Shown here piece after piece: positions 22,078-33,375 of a DNA stretch of 64,000 nt. Below the pieces are notes generated by a model. The model had not been told where the DNA came from. It made no database searches and was given only the letters and a program-made list of their open reading frames with translations. The position numbers were made by a program, and so were the translations under genes. The stretch is taken from positions 18,044 to 82,043 of the forward strand of contig JALNXF010000006.1 of NCBI GenBank assembly GCA_023230505.1, written 5' to 3'. Each line of letters starts with the position of its first letter. The first letter of the stretch is position 1. The stretch comes from Candidatus Altimarinota bacterium (GTDB lineage Bacteria; Patescibacteriota; Gracilibacteria; BD1-5; UBA2023).

Positions 22078-22105
22078 TGACAAATTTTATTTTTTAAAAA
22101 ATTTA
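22077..22105 (+). promoter_or_regulatory. Candidate nrdD promoter
   Basis: TTGACA at 22077-22082 with a TTTAAT-like -10 about 17-18 bases downstream, immediately before the nrdD start. Overlaps the second palindrome. Confidence 0.45.
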
Positions 22106-22113
22106 ATAGAAAA

Positions 22114-24318
22114 ATGGCTATTTATAAAGTTAAAAAAAGGAATTGAGCAATTGTTACATTTGATAGAAGTAGAATTGAAGACGCAATAAAAAAAGCAATA
22201 GAAGCATCGGGTGGATCTAATTTTTCAGAAGTTACAATATTAGTAGATCAAATAATTGAAAAAATAGAAAAAGCTAGTGGAAAATTAATACCAGATATTG
22301 AGACAATACAAGATAAAGTGGAGGAAGTTTTAATTAAAAATTGACATGATACAGTTGCAAAAAACTATATCATTTACAGACAAAAAAGAGCAGAAGTAAG
22401 GCATGATAGAGATGTAGTAGTAGAAGTTGGAAAGACTATGGATGAATATCTAGAACAAACAGATTGGAGAGTAAATGCAAATGCAAATTCAGGATACTCT
22501 CTTGGTTGATTAATACTAAATATTGCCGGAAAAATTACAGCTAATTACTGGTTGTCTCATGTATATCCTGCTGACATTTGAAATGCTCATCGTAATTGAG
22601 ATTATCATATTCATGATCTTGATATGTTTTGTGGATACTGTGCCGGATGGTCACTTCGTCAACTTCTTGAAGAATGATTTAATGGAGCACCAAATAGAAT
22701 CGAATCTTCTCCACCAAAAAATCTACAATCAGCAGTAAATCAAATGATTAATTTCTTTGGAACTCTACAAAATGAGTGGGCTGGAGCTCAAGCATTCTCA
22801 TCTTTTGATACTTATTTAGCTCCATTTGTTCATAAATTTGAAGAAGAATTAGAATATGATATCGATAAATATGGGATAGCTTTTGACACACCAAAGCAAA
22901 AACAAGAATATATTGATGAAAAAACTTATAGATATGTATTACAAAACTTACAAAATTTCGTATTTGGGTTAAATGTACCATCTCGCTGGGGAACTCAAAC
23001 TCCATTTACAAATATAACTCTTGATTGGATTTGTCCAGATGATTTAAAAGATAAGGCTCTTCATATTGGATGATATGATAAATGAGAATATAAATTAAAA
23101 TATGGCGAACTTCAAAAACAAATGGATTTAATTAACAAGGTTTTAATTGAAGTTTATACTGCCTGAGATTACCGCGGAAGAGTGTTTACATTCCCAATTC
23201 CAACTTACAATATTACTGAGGATTTTGATTGGAATCACCCAAATACGGACTTACTTTTTGAAATGACAGCAAAATATGGGCTTCCATATTTCCAAAATTT
23301 CGTAGGTTCTCAATTTAAAAGAGTAAAAGATGAAAACTGAAAAACTATTACTATTCCAAATAGTGAAGCCTATACTCCTGGAGCTGTAAGATCAATGTGT
23401 TGTAGATTACAACTAGATCTAAAAGAATTATTAAAAAGATGAAATGGGCTTTTTGGAAGTGCTGAAATGACTGGATCAATCTGAGTAGTTACTATTAATA
23501 TGGCTCGTATTTGATACAATTACAAATGAGATATGGAAGGTCTTAAAAATAGAGTAAAACATCTTATGGATTTAGCTAAAGTATCGTTAGAGCTAAAAAG
23601 AGAAGAAATAACAAAATGGCTTGATAGAGGTTTTTATCCATATACTTATAGATACTTAAAATCTTTTAGAAATCATTTCTCAACTATTTGAATTAATTGA
23701 GTTAATGAAGCAATTCTAAATTTTACAAATTGAAAAGAAGATGTATCAACTCCAGAATGATTAAAGATAGCAACAGAAATTCTAGAATTTATGAGAGATA
23801 CACTAAAAGCATACCAAGAAGAAACTGGAAATCTATATAATCTTGAAGCAACTCCAGCAGAAGGTACAACTTACAGATTTGCAAAAGAAGACAAAAGACA
23901 AATGCCAGATATAATCCAAGCAGGAACTGAAGAAGCACCATATTACACTAATTCAAGCCAACTTCCAGTTTGATTTACAGATGATGCATTTGAAGCTCTT
24001 GAATTCCAAAATGACTTACAATGTAAATATACCGGATGAACTGTACTTCATTTATATATGTGAGAAAGATTATCTGACGCTAAGGCCTGTAAAAATCTAG
24101 TAAAAAAGGTTATAGAAAATTACCAATTGCCATACATAACTATTTCTCCTACTTTCTCAATTTGTCCAAAACACGGATATATCGCATGAGAATATGATTA
24201 TTGTCCAAAATGTGATGCTGAGTTAGGATATAAATGAGATAGATTTGATATAGGACTAAGAGAAATGTATACAGATAATCCAAAAAAACTTGAAGAATTG
24301 AGATTAGGAAATCTTTAA
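22114..24318 (+). CDS. nrdD: Anaerobic (class III) ribonucleoside-triphosphate reductase, catalytic body without its glycyl-radical domain
   Basis: Reduces NTPs to dNTPs anaerobically. The 734-aa protein has an N-terminal ATP cone (residues about 1-90, beginning YKVKKRNGAIVTFDRSRI), then the ten-stranded barrel with NANANSGYSLGG, IHDLD, FGLNVPSRWG and SICPKHGYIAGEYDYCPKCDAEL, part of the zinc site. It ends at TAA 24316 without the RVxGYxRP glycyl-radical motif that normally follows. That motif lies in a separate 58-aa ORF in the same frame, 51 bases downstream. The two together match a complete NrdD in length (about 792 aa). Many Gly residues are UGA. Confidence 0.92.
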
Positions 24319-24369
24319 TATTTTCCTAGAAAACATTATAATATTTTTATTTTTTTAACTTTTAGCATT

Positions 24370-24546
24370 ATGCCAAAAAGACAAAAGTGCGAGGTTTACA
24401 CTCGTGTAATGGGTTACCACAGACCAGTTAGTCAATTTAATACAGGTAAAAAATCTGAATATTACTCAAGAACTTATTTTACAGAATGAAAAACTTGTAA
24501 CTCAAGATTTGTAGAAGAATTTAATACATGCGGAGTTTGTGCTTAA
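24370..24546 (+). CDS. Stand-alone glycyl-radical domain of class III ribonucleotide reductase
   Basis: A 58-aa peptide beginning MPKRQKCEVY. It carries TRVMGYHRPV, where Gly15 (codon GGT) is the expected radical-bearing residue, then FNTGKKSEYYSRTYF as in the last 40 residues of NrdD, and three Cys near the end (C, C, C as CGVC). It follows nrdD in the same reading frame after one TAA and 17 stop-free codons. It may be made as a separate subunit from its own ATG, or by read-through. Comparable spare glycyl-radical proteins are known (YfiD repairs pyruvate formate-lyase), but a separate NrdD radical domain is unusual. nrdG is two genes downstream. Confidence 0.85.
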
Positions 24547-24563
24547 TTATTAAATTCTAAATT

Positions 24564-24758
24564 ATGACACTACAAAGCCCTGAAAGAGACTCATTTGTTC
24601 AAGAATTGGAATTAGAATTAGAATCTGATAATTTATTAAAATTAAGTGAACTCTCTAAAAGAATTTCTACTGAAATAAAAAATCCCTTAAAAGCAGTTCA
24701 GTATAAAAGATTAATTTTAGAAAAAACTAATAAAATATCTAATATCATTACAATGTAA
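24564..24758 (+). CDS. Small hypothetical protein between the NrdD parts and nrdG
   Basis: A 64-aa, charged, probably all-helical protein (VQELELELESDNLLKLSEL, then KRISTEIKNPLKAV). No family recognised. Its stop lies one base before the nrdG ATG, so it is almost surely translated as part of the nrd operon. It could be a small partner of the split reductase, but nothing in the sequence proves that. Confidence 0.6.
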   Translation: MTLQSPERDSFVQELELELESDNLLKLSELSKRISTEIKNPLKAVQYKRLILEKTNKISNIITM

Positions 24759-24759
24759 T

Positions 24760-25461
24760 ATGCAAATATCTTGAATTCAAAAGACAACTTTACTGGATTA
24801 TCCAGACAAAGTTGCCACTATTATTTTCACTCTTTGATGTAATTTTAGGTGTCACTATTGTCATAATTTTGAGTTTGTTCTGCCAGAAAAGGCAAAAAAA
24901 TTCTTAAATGATTTAATATCTGAAAATGCGTTCTTTAATTTTTTGGAGCAAAGAAAAGAATTTCTTGATGGAGTAGTTATCTCAGGATGAGAGCCAACAC
25001 TCCAAAAAGATTTATACGAATTTGTAAAAAAAATTAAAGATATGTGATTTCTTGTTAAAATCGATACAAACGGACGAGATCCAGCACTTATCAGAAAAAT
25101 GATAGATGAGAAATTAATTGATTATGTGGCTATGGATATAAAAAATCCAATAGAAAAATATGATAAAATTGTAAATGCAGATTTTGATAAAAATAATATT
25201 TTAGAAACAATTTCAATCCTTCTTGAAGGAAAAATTGATTATGAATTTAGAACCACAATTGTGAAATGAGTTCACAGCGAGCAGGATATTGAAGATATGG
25301 CACACTTAATTGAGTGAGCTTCAAAATATTTTCTACAAAATTATGAAAATAAAAATATACTAAATGATTTCTTTAAGTGAGAAAGATTTAGTCCAGAAGA
25401 GCTTAGATTACTTAAAAAAGTAGCAGAAAAACACGTAGAGAAATGCAATATTAGAAGTTAA
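24760..25461 (+). CDS. nrdG: Anaerobic ribonucleotide reductase activating enzyme
   Basis: Radical SAM enzyme that generates the glycyl radical on NrdD. The 233-aa product has CNFRCHYCHN (C-x3-C-x2-C) at residues about 27-36, SGGEPTLQKD (the SAM-binding GGE motif, Gly partly UGA) near residue 76, and DIKNP. It begins one base after the preceding stop, and the codon overlaps a T-rich leader. Its position in the nrd operon supports NrdG rather than a pyruvate formate-lyase activase. Confidence 0.93.
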
Positions 25462-25485
25462 AAACTTAAAATATTGCATTTTTTT
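25444..25485 (+). terminator. Intrinsic terminator at the end of the nrd operon
   Basis: TGCAATATT at 25444-25452 pairs with AATATTGCA at 25470-25478, followed by seven T. The stem begins inside the last codons of nrdG. Confidence 0.75.
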
Positions 25486-25512
25486 GCAAATATATAAAAT
25501 ATGTGATATACT
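25484..25512 (+). promoter_or_regulatory. Promoter of the plus-strand pilus operon
   Basis: TTGCAA and TATACT separated by exactly 17 bases, 37 bases before the first ATG of the pilus operon and directly after the nrd terminator. Confidence 0.7.
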
Positions 25513-25549
25513 TGAAAGTGAAATATATTAAAATTAAACAAAATTATAT

Positions 25550-26353
25550 ATGGATGAAATAAAAAATATCACCGAAGAAAAGCAAGATAGTATATTTAAT
25601 GAGCTTGGGGATTTGGATTTCTGACAAATTAATAGTGAAATTCAAGCCCAAAAACAAGAAAAAAACTATTTATTGCTTTCATATAAAATAGTTGGAAATG
25701 TATTAATAGCTTCAGTAGTTATACTTATAATATTATTTTTTGATATTTTCCTAAAAAGCACAGAGGATAATTCATTAATTTCTGCCCTACCTATTTTTTG
25801 TAATTATATATCTTATTCTATTGATTGATATGATAATACTGAATGCAAGACTGTACCAGTAATATTAAATGATCTAGAAAATCAGAAAAAAGATATAGAA
25901 AAAAATATTTTGGGTATACTTACAAATATTTTACCAAAAAAATTAGATGCGCTTAATATGGCCTCATCTAATGAAGTTCAATTTATTAAAGAAAAAACTT
26001 GAGATTCAAGAATTTCTATTAATGAAATTTTAGATAATTTTAATGAATTAAAATCATCTTCAATCTACAAGTGAGATGATATAGAATGTAAAAATATAAC
26101 AGTTAATGAAAAATGAGATTTTGAAACAACTTGTGATATATATTGATGATCTTTACTTGGTTCATCATTTACATCCAGAAGAACAGCTCTAGATTTCTTA
26201 AATAAAATAAATCAAAGCAATTTTATTATAGCTGATTATCCAAAAAAACTTGATATTAATAAATTTTCAAGTTCTGATATAGGTATCAAATGAGTTTTTA
26301 CAACAAAAACAACAATAAATTTAAAATTAAAATATTTACCATTAAAAAAATAA
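25550..26353 (+). CDS. Single-pass membrane protein in pilus operon (PilN/PilO position)
   Basis: A 267-aa protein with a short cytoplasmic N-terminus, one transmembrane helix (about residues 46-67) and a long external domain with four Cys. It is the first gene of a four-gene operon leading into pilB and pilC. Position and topology fit the PilN/PilO inner-membrane alignment proteins of type IV pili, but I see no sequence signature that proves this. Confidence 0.6.
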
Positions 26354-26354
26354 T

Positions 26355-27518
26355 ATGGAAAAAAAAGAAAAACAAAAAATTATTAGATGAATCATATTAA
26401 ATTCAATATGACTATTTATATGTTTAATAATTGTTTTATTATACATAGTACCAAATTATACTGCGATTTCTGATAACTATAAAACCTGAAATGACTTATT
26501 TTCTAGTATAAATAGGATTAAATCAAACTGATTAAACATTGATGAAGTTCAAGCTTGATTTAACCAAGCAAAAATAAAATGAGTAGAAAACTTATTTAAA
26601 GATAAAGAAAAAGTAGATGAACTTATAAAAAAACCTGATAATTATAGTAAAGATTATATTTCTTGGATAAATGAAGAATTATTAAAAAGTGATACAATTA
26701 CTAAGGAAATAAAAAAATGAAATCAAATAATTTGAAATATTATTCCTACATTTAATGATTTTTGAGATAAAATAAAAGTAACAAAAGATAATGGAAAAAT
26801 CTTAAATAAAATAAATATGGATAGTTTTATTTCATATATAGAAAATGGTGTTTTAAAAAAATATTCTCTAACAAGCTATACTTCAATTTGAATAGATAAT
26901 ATTGATTATAGTATAAATAAGGATTTATGATTAAATATTTGAACTTTTAAAATTAACCTAGACTTTGAATGAACAATTTCAAGTATAAAAACAATGATAA
27001 GAGATTTTCAAAATTCTGGAAAAATAAGAATTGAGAACTGAAAATTAGTTTGAATTACAAAAAATACTGATGAAGAATTTTCTAGCTTAAATAATTTACT
27101 TATTACTATTGATAGCTTACAATTATCTGATTTTTCAAATAATAATTTACCAGTTAAATGAAATATAGCTTTACAATTTTATATAAAATGAGCTTGATTA
27201 CAAGACTATATTTTAATTAAGGATGCATTAATTAAAGAAACTAATGATTTATTATCTCTTATTAAAGAATGAGCAAAAACATGTGATAAATGAAATAATA
27301 CAATTTGTAAAAATAATGATTGAAATGAGGCAGTATATAATATTAAATCTCTACTTAGTCAAATAAATTCTATAAAAGAAAAGACTACAGAATTACAAAA
27401 AAATATGAAAATTGATAATATTGACAAAGAGTTTTCAAATTTATTCCAAATATATTCTTCTTTAAAAAGAATTAGATGAATATATGATAAAAATATGGCT
27501 ATTATAAATAAAAAATAA
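26355..27518 (+). CDS. Single-pass membrane protein in pilus operon (PilO-like position)
   Basis: A 387-aa protein with one N-terminal transmembrane helix (about residues 12-31), then helical and coiled-coil-like regions, a central beta-rich part (residues 160-290) and a C-terminal coiled coil (SLLSQINSIKEKTTELQKNMK). It begins one base after the previous stop. As with the preceding gene, the PilO-like role is inferred from context and topology. UGA codons are abundant. Confidence 0.6.
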
Positions 27519-27520
27519 AT

Positions 27521-28774
27521 ATGACAAAATTAGAATCCTTAAAAGATGAAATATATAAATGAGATAATGCTCAAAAAATCTGTGATTTAATGATTTCAGC
27601 CGCTTTGGAATTCTGAAGTTCTGATATTCATATTGAGCCACTTTCAAATGTAGTAAGGCTTAGATATAGAATTGACTGAGTTTTAAAAGAAATTTTAGAA
27701 TATCAGGTTTTTCTACATTCTCAAATTGTAGCTAGATATAAGATTTTATCTAATTTAAAAATTGATGAATCTAGAATGCCTCAAGATTGAAGAATTTCAA
27801 CTACAATAGACAATAAGCCAATGGATTTAAGAGTATCTACCTTGCCAACCGTTAATTGAGAAAAAATAGTTATGCGTATAGTTGATAAAAGTAAAAAGGT
27901 TCCTGAATTAGAAAAATTATGAATTGAGTGACATAATAAAGTTGTATTGGAAAAATGAATATTACAACCTAATTGAGTTATTCTTACATCAGGTCCTACC
28001 TGATCTGGTAAGTCTACTACACTTTATGCCTGTCTTTCTAAACTAAATACCCCAGATGTAAATATAATGACACTAGAAGATCCAGTAGAAAATACAATAG
28101 ATTGAGTTAATCAAAGTCAAGTTTTCCCTGATATTGGATATGATTTTGCATCAGGTCTTAGAACAGCATTAAGACAAGACCCTGATATAATAATGGTTTG
28201 AGAAATAAGAGATAAAGAAACTATAAATATTGCTATAGAAGCATCTTTAACTTGACATCTTGTACTTTCTACAATACATACAAATAGTGCAGCAGAAACT
28301 ATAACTAGAATTCTTAATATGTGAATTCAAGCTTTCTTACTTCCTGCTTCTATTAATGCAATTATTGCTCAAAGATTAGTAAGAAAACTTTGTGATTGTA
28401 AAAGGGGGGTTAATGCTGATAAATTAGACCCAAAAATGCAAGAAATGGTTAAAAAAGCTATTTCTAGAACAAAAAAAGAAGAATTAATGTCTAGAGTTTG
28501 AATGGAAAAATTAAAAAATCCAACATTCTATGAACCAGCTTGATGTGAAAAATGCGGAAATAGTTGATATTCTTGAAGAGTTTGAATTTATGAAATTATG
28601 GAAATAACTCAAAAGATTAAAGAATTTATAATAAAATGAGAAAGCAGTGTTGCTATAAATGAATTAGCAATTGATGAGTGAATGATCTCGCTCGAACAAG
28701 ACTGAATTATGAAAGCTCTAAATTGACTTACTTCCCTAGATGAAGTATATGCAGCAGTAAAAGAAAACAATTAA
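27521..28774 (+). CDS. pilB: Type IV pilus assembly ATPase PilB (short form)
   Basis: Hexameric ATPase driving pilus extension at the cytoplasmic face. The 417-aa product lacks the N-terminal N1 domain of longer PilB but has the whole core: [15 protein letters not shown] at the start, Walker [10 protein letters not shown] (first Gly-Ser region with UGA), Asp box [16 protein letters not shown], Walker B DIIMVGEIRD, His box [13 protein letters not shown], and a tetracysteine zinc site (CDCKRG, CEKCGNSG). The zinc site and EDPVE box point to PilB/GspE rather than PilT. It starts two bases after the previous stop and is followed by a pilC gene. Confidence 0.93.
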
Positions 28775-28791
28775 TTATTTAAAAAAATATT

Positions 28792-29949
28792 ATGTCTGAT
28801 GAATTATTAATACTAGATTCCAAACAAGAAGAGACTGGTTCTACTAAAAAAGAGTGAGGACAAGCCAGTTTTGGTTTAGATAAAATAAATGAATGGTTAA
28901 TTGAACAACAAAAAATTAATTTAAAATCAAAAGTAATTTTTTTCAGGCTTTTAGCGACCATGGTAAATGCTTGAATTTCAGTTCTAAAATCTATTACAAT
29001 TCTAGAAAAACAAGAGAAAAATCTAGTATTAAAAAAACTTTACACAAATATAATTGATTGAATAAAATGATGAAAAAACTTAAGTAATAGCTTAAGAGAT
29101 TATAATAATAATTTTTCTGATTCAGAGTGTTCTATTATAGAATCAGGTGAAAAAACCTGAAAACTAAATTCAGCGCTAATTCAATTAGCAGATCAGGTTG
29201 AAAAAGTAGAATGAATTTCAAAAAAATTCAAATGAGCATTAATTTATCCTGCTGCAATTATTATAGTAATGTTTTCTGTAATATACATTCTTATGACCCT
29301 TGTTGTACCAAAAATTGTTGAAATTTTTTGAGATAAATCAAAACTTCCACCAATAACCTTATTTTTAATTGCAGTAAGTGATTTCTTTGTAAATTATTGA
29401 ATTTATTTAATTATATGAATTATTTGATTTATTATATTTATTTCATTTTGGAAAAAAACTCCATATTGAAAATATAAATTTGATAAATTTATACTAAAAA
29501 TACCTATCTTTTGAATGATAAATCAAAAAATTATTTTATCAAAATTTGCTCGTGTTTTATCTAATCTTTTATCAAGTTGAATTTCAATTGTAGAATCATT
29601 AAGAATTGTAAGTGATATTGTCTGAAATGAAGTCTACAAACAAAGAATTCTTCTTTTAAGAGAAGATGTAAAAAGGTGAATTAAAATATGAGAAAGTCTT
29701 GAAGATGATTCTTTATTTCCTGATATGCTTGTGCAAATGATAAAAGTATGAGAAGAAACAGCAAAATTAGATACAATCATTATTAAAATTGCTGATTTTT
29801 ATGATGATGAAGTTGACCAAGTTATAAATAATATACAAAAATTATTAGAACCAATAATTATAGTTATAATGGCAGTGGTGGTATGATTTATAGCTGTTTG
29901 AATTATGCAACCAATTATGAGTCTTGCTGATATAGTAAGTGAAGGTTAA
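28792..29949 (+). CDS. pilC: Type IV pilus inner-membrane platform protein PilC
   Basis: Polytopic platform protein of the GspF family, partner of PilB. The 385-aa product has two GspF cytoplasmic domains, each with the LLATMVNAGISVLKSI or LSNLLSSGISIVESL motif, and transmembrane segments around VMFSVIYILMTLVVPKI, a central helix pair, and GFIAVGIMQPIMSLADI. It lacks the long N-terminal extension of some relatives. The operon ends at a strong terminator 25 bases downstream. Confidence 0.9.
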
Positions 29950-29973
29950 AATATTTTAAAAAAAGATTAAATT

Positions 29974-30003
29974 AAAAAAGTTCACCAATTGGTGAACTTT
30001 TTT
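29974..30003. terminator. Bidirectional intrinsic terminator
   Basis: AAAAAGTTCACC/GGTGAACTTTTT hairpin with an AATT loop, flanked by A and T runs, between convergent pilC and ileS. Confidence 0.9.
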
Positions 30004-30004
30004 C

Positions 30005-33000
30005 TTATTTCTTCAACTTTAACTCAAATTTACCTTCATCAATTTCAAGATTTTTCGAAATATCAAAATCGCTTAAATTAGTAATTTTCGATAAAGTTTC
30101 ACTTTCTATATAATCTCTAAATAAATTTAGAATTTGATCTATTTTATCTCAAGTTATAGATAATTTAATTCTATCAGATACATTATATTCTGCTTCTTTA
30201 CGAGCATCTTGTATAGTTCTAATTAAATCACGAGCAATTCATTCAAGTTTTAACTGCTCTGTTATTTTCGTATCAACTGCGATTACCATTCCAAATCCTG
30301 CTTCGATATCTACTTCAACTCAAGATAATGGCTCATAAGCAATTTCATATTCTCATTCTTCTAGAATAAAACCAGAAATCCCCTCTCCCTCTGGGAGAGG
30401 GTTAGGGTGAGGGATTTTAATTCTTCATTCTCATAAATCTTGGAAATTTCAGTTTTTTGCTTGAATTATTATATTTTGTACGTCTTTTCAAAATCTTGGA
30501 CCGATTAATTTAGCATTTGGGCGACAGATTTTTTTGGCAATTTGAGTCATATCAGAAAGTATTATTATTTCTTTAATATTTAATTCTTCTTTAATAATTT
30601 CTTGGTAATAAGGTTCTAATTTTTCTCAAATAGTTAGAGAAGTAAGTGGTTGTCTTACTCTTATTTTTTTATTAGCGCGGAGAGCCAACCCGAGATTTAT
30701 GATTTTTTGGGTTTTTTCCATTTGAGAATTTAAGCTTTCTGAAATTAAATCACTTTTACATTCTGGATAATTTTCTAGGTGAACTGATTCTTTATTTGTA
30801 AGATTTTTAAAAACTTCCTCACTCACAAATGGCATTATTGGAGCAATAACTTTAGATAATTCCACTAATACCTCATAGAGCGTATGATAAGCTCATATTT
30901 TATCTCAATCATTTTCTGACTTCCAAAATCTACGACGAGAGCGACGAATATACCAATTTGTAAGATTATCCATAAAATCAAAAATTGGACGAGTAACAGC
31001 ATTTAAATCATAAGTTTCAAATCAATTATTTGTACTTTTTATTAACTCTTGAAGTTGAGATAATATCCACTTATCTAAATTATTAAAACTTGACTCACCT
31101 AAGTACTTATAAACTTCTTTTTCTTTTCACTCAAATTTATCAATATTCGCGTAAGTTGTAAAAAATGAATAAGTATTCCAAAATGGCAAAATAACTTTTT
31201 TAATAATCTCTTCTACTCAGCTTTCCGAAAATTTCATATCTTCAGCCTTAACCGCACCTGAATTCATCATATAAAATCTTATAGCGTCAGCTCAGTGTTT
31301 ATCTATTAATTTCTCTGGATCTGGATAATTATTCAAAGATTTACTCATTTTACGTCAATCCTCAGCCAAAACTATTCAGTTTACAATTACATTTAAATAT
31401 GGAGTTCTATCAAAAAGCAAAGTTCCTAAAATCATAAGAGTATAAAACCATCATCTAGTTTGGTCAATTCACTCAGCGATAAAATCACCTGGATATTTAA
31501 AATCCTCTTTTCATTTAAATGGATAATGTTTACTCGCATAAGGCATAGATCCAGACTCAAACCAGCAATCAAGAACTTCTGGAATACGAGTTAAAACTGT
31601 TCCAGTTTTTGGATGTTTTAATTTGATTTTGTCCACAAAATGTTTATGTAAATCTACTTCAATTCCCTCTTCTACATAGAAATATTTATATTCCATATTC
31701 TCCTCTCCTTGCGAAAGAAAGGTTGGGTGAGGTCTTTTCTCAATTTGCCCAAAATCTTTATTTAATTCGTACAATTCCTCTATACTTCAAACGCAATAAA
31801 TCTCTTCCTTATCTTCACTTCTCCAGATGGGCATAGCACTACCCCAATATCTATTACGGGATATATTCCAATCGCGAGCTTGAGCTATCCATTTTCCAAA
31901 TCTTCAATCTTTAATATTTTCAGGAACCCAATTTACCTCAGCATTATTTTTAACTAATTTATTTGCTACTTCCTCAACCTTCACATACCAAGCGCTAATT
32001 CCACGATAAATTAGCGGAGTTTTACATCTATAACAATGAGGATATGAATGATTTATAGTTGAAATATTAATTATATCTCACCTTGTTTTTAGCATTTGTA
32101 TTACTTTTTCATTAAAATCAAACACATAATCTCCGCTATTTTCAAATAAATTCTCTACTTTTCCTGTATCATCAATATGAGAAACAACTCATAAATTTTC
32201 TTTTTTTCAAATAATAGAATCGTCCTCTCAATAAGCTGGTGCGATGTGAACTACTCAAGTTCCACTCTCGGTTGTTACATGATGACCAATTACAACTCTG
32301 TAGACGTTTTCTCAAAGTTCCATTCATTTTGGTAGGTCTCCCGCATCACGAAGTAATTCAAAATCATTAAAAAGTGGCTCATATTCTATTCCAGCAAGAC
32401 AACATCATTGATAATTTCTAACTATTTTATAATCAGCTTCATCCTTATAATAATTAGCGAGTCTATCTGTTGCGAGAATATAAGTCTCTCCGGTTTTTTT
32501 ATCTAGCACTTCGCTATATTCGATTTCTGCTCAAATAGCAAGTCCGAGATTAGCTGGAAGTGTCCAGGGAGTAGTCGTCCAAGCTAGGATATATTTATTA
32601 TCATTTCATTTGATTTTAAATTTAACAGTGGTAGATTTGTCTTGTCTATCTTCATATCATTGATTTACTTCAAAATTTGAAAGAGGCGTCGAACATCTCG
32701 TACAATAAGGCACAACTCTTTGAGATTCATAAATATGTCATTTATCAAAAAGAGATTTAAATACCCACCAAACGCTCTCCATAAAATCTTGGTCCATAGT
32801 TTTGTAATCATTGTCCATATCTATCCATCTTCCCATTTTCTCTACAATTCTTCTCCATTCAGTCGTATATACCATTACATTAGATCTGCATTGCTCATTA
32901 AATTCATATACTCAGATTTTATCTTCTATATCGCGTTTCCCCGAGATTTTAAGTTTTTTCTCTACAATATTTTCGATAGGAAGCCCATGACAATCCCACC

Positions 33001-33250
33001 CAAACCTACGCTCCACATATTTTCACTTCATAGTCTGATATCTCGGAATAATATCCTTAAGCGTTCACCCAAGAAGATGACCATAATGCGGAAGTCCCGT
33101 AGCAAACGGAGGTCCATCATAAAATACAAATTCATCCGCTCCAGCGCGAATATCCAAAGACTTCTGAAAAGTCTTGTTTTTCTTCCAAAAATCTAAAATT
33201 TTTGCTTCCAATTCTGGAAAGCTCTGACGAGAATTTACTTGTGGGTACAT
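30005..33250 (-). CDS. ileS: Isoleucyl-tRNA synthetase
   Basis: Class I aminoacyl-tRNA synthetase that charges tRNA-Ile and edits valine. The 1081-aa product has the HIGH-type motif HYGHLLG near residue 55, the editing domain, [14 protein letters not shown] near 540, KMSKS near residue 630 (UGA gives GRKMSKS), the anticodon-binding domain, and the C-terminal [23 protein letters not shown] region. Two palindromic elements are translated in frame: [12 protein letters not shown] (about residues 507-517, before the catalytic region) and [12 protein letters not shown] (about 946-957, in the C-terminal linker). The length is within the usual range for the eukaryote-like/IleS2 type. Antisense short ORFs are shadows. 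Confidence 0.95.
30380..30413 (-). repeat. GC-rich palindromic element, copy in the ileS C-terminal linker
   Basis: CCCTCACCCTAACC arm with the CTCTCCC/GGGAGAG hairpin, read in frame as [12 protein letters not shown]. The phase differs from the copies in miaB and RlmD-like, so the element is tolerated in more than one reading frame. Confidence 0.85.
31700..31732 (-). repeat. Degenerate GC-rich palindromic element in ileS
   Basis: ACCTCACCCAACC arm with a worn CTTTCTTTCGC/GGAGAGGAG hairpin, translated as [12 protein letters not shown]. Probably an older copy of the same family. Confidence 0.7.
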
Positions 33251-33349
33251 AGTTTGTTAAATTAAGAATTAAAAGTTATTTTGTAAAAAATTTGATTTTT
33301 TAGGTGTTATTAATATAATGTAGTTACTTTTGGGGATTCTCCCATCGAT

Positions 33350-33367
33350 TCCCGAGTTTACTCGGGA
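33350..33367. other. Short perfect hairpin between ileS and PemK-like gene
   Basis: TCCCGAG-TTTA-CTCGGGA. No T run follows on the minus strand, so it is not a clear terminator; it may stabilise the transcript or be a worn repeat. Confidence 0.4.
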
Positions 33368-33375
33368 TGATAATT

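Larger units (their letters stand above)
21812..22113. other. Intergenic region upstream of nrdD with palindromes
   Basis: 302 bases without a gene, divergently flanked by the small membrane protein and nrdD. It contains two palindromes and a TTGACA described separately, otherwise only A/T runs (including two GAAAAAAAA stretches). Confidence 0.6.

Noticed and set aside
22114..24318. Calling nrdD and many others pseudogenes because of TGA stops
   Set aside because: TGA is Gly in this genome and restores all conserved motifs.
32720..33196. Plus-strand 158-aa ORF
   Set aside because: It lies wholly inside ileS on the opposite strand, which has the HYGHLLG motif; the composition is a shadow.
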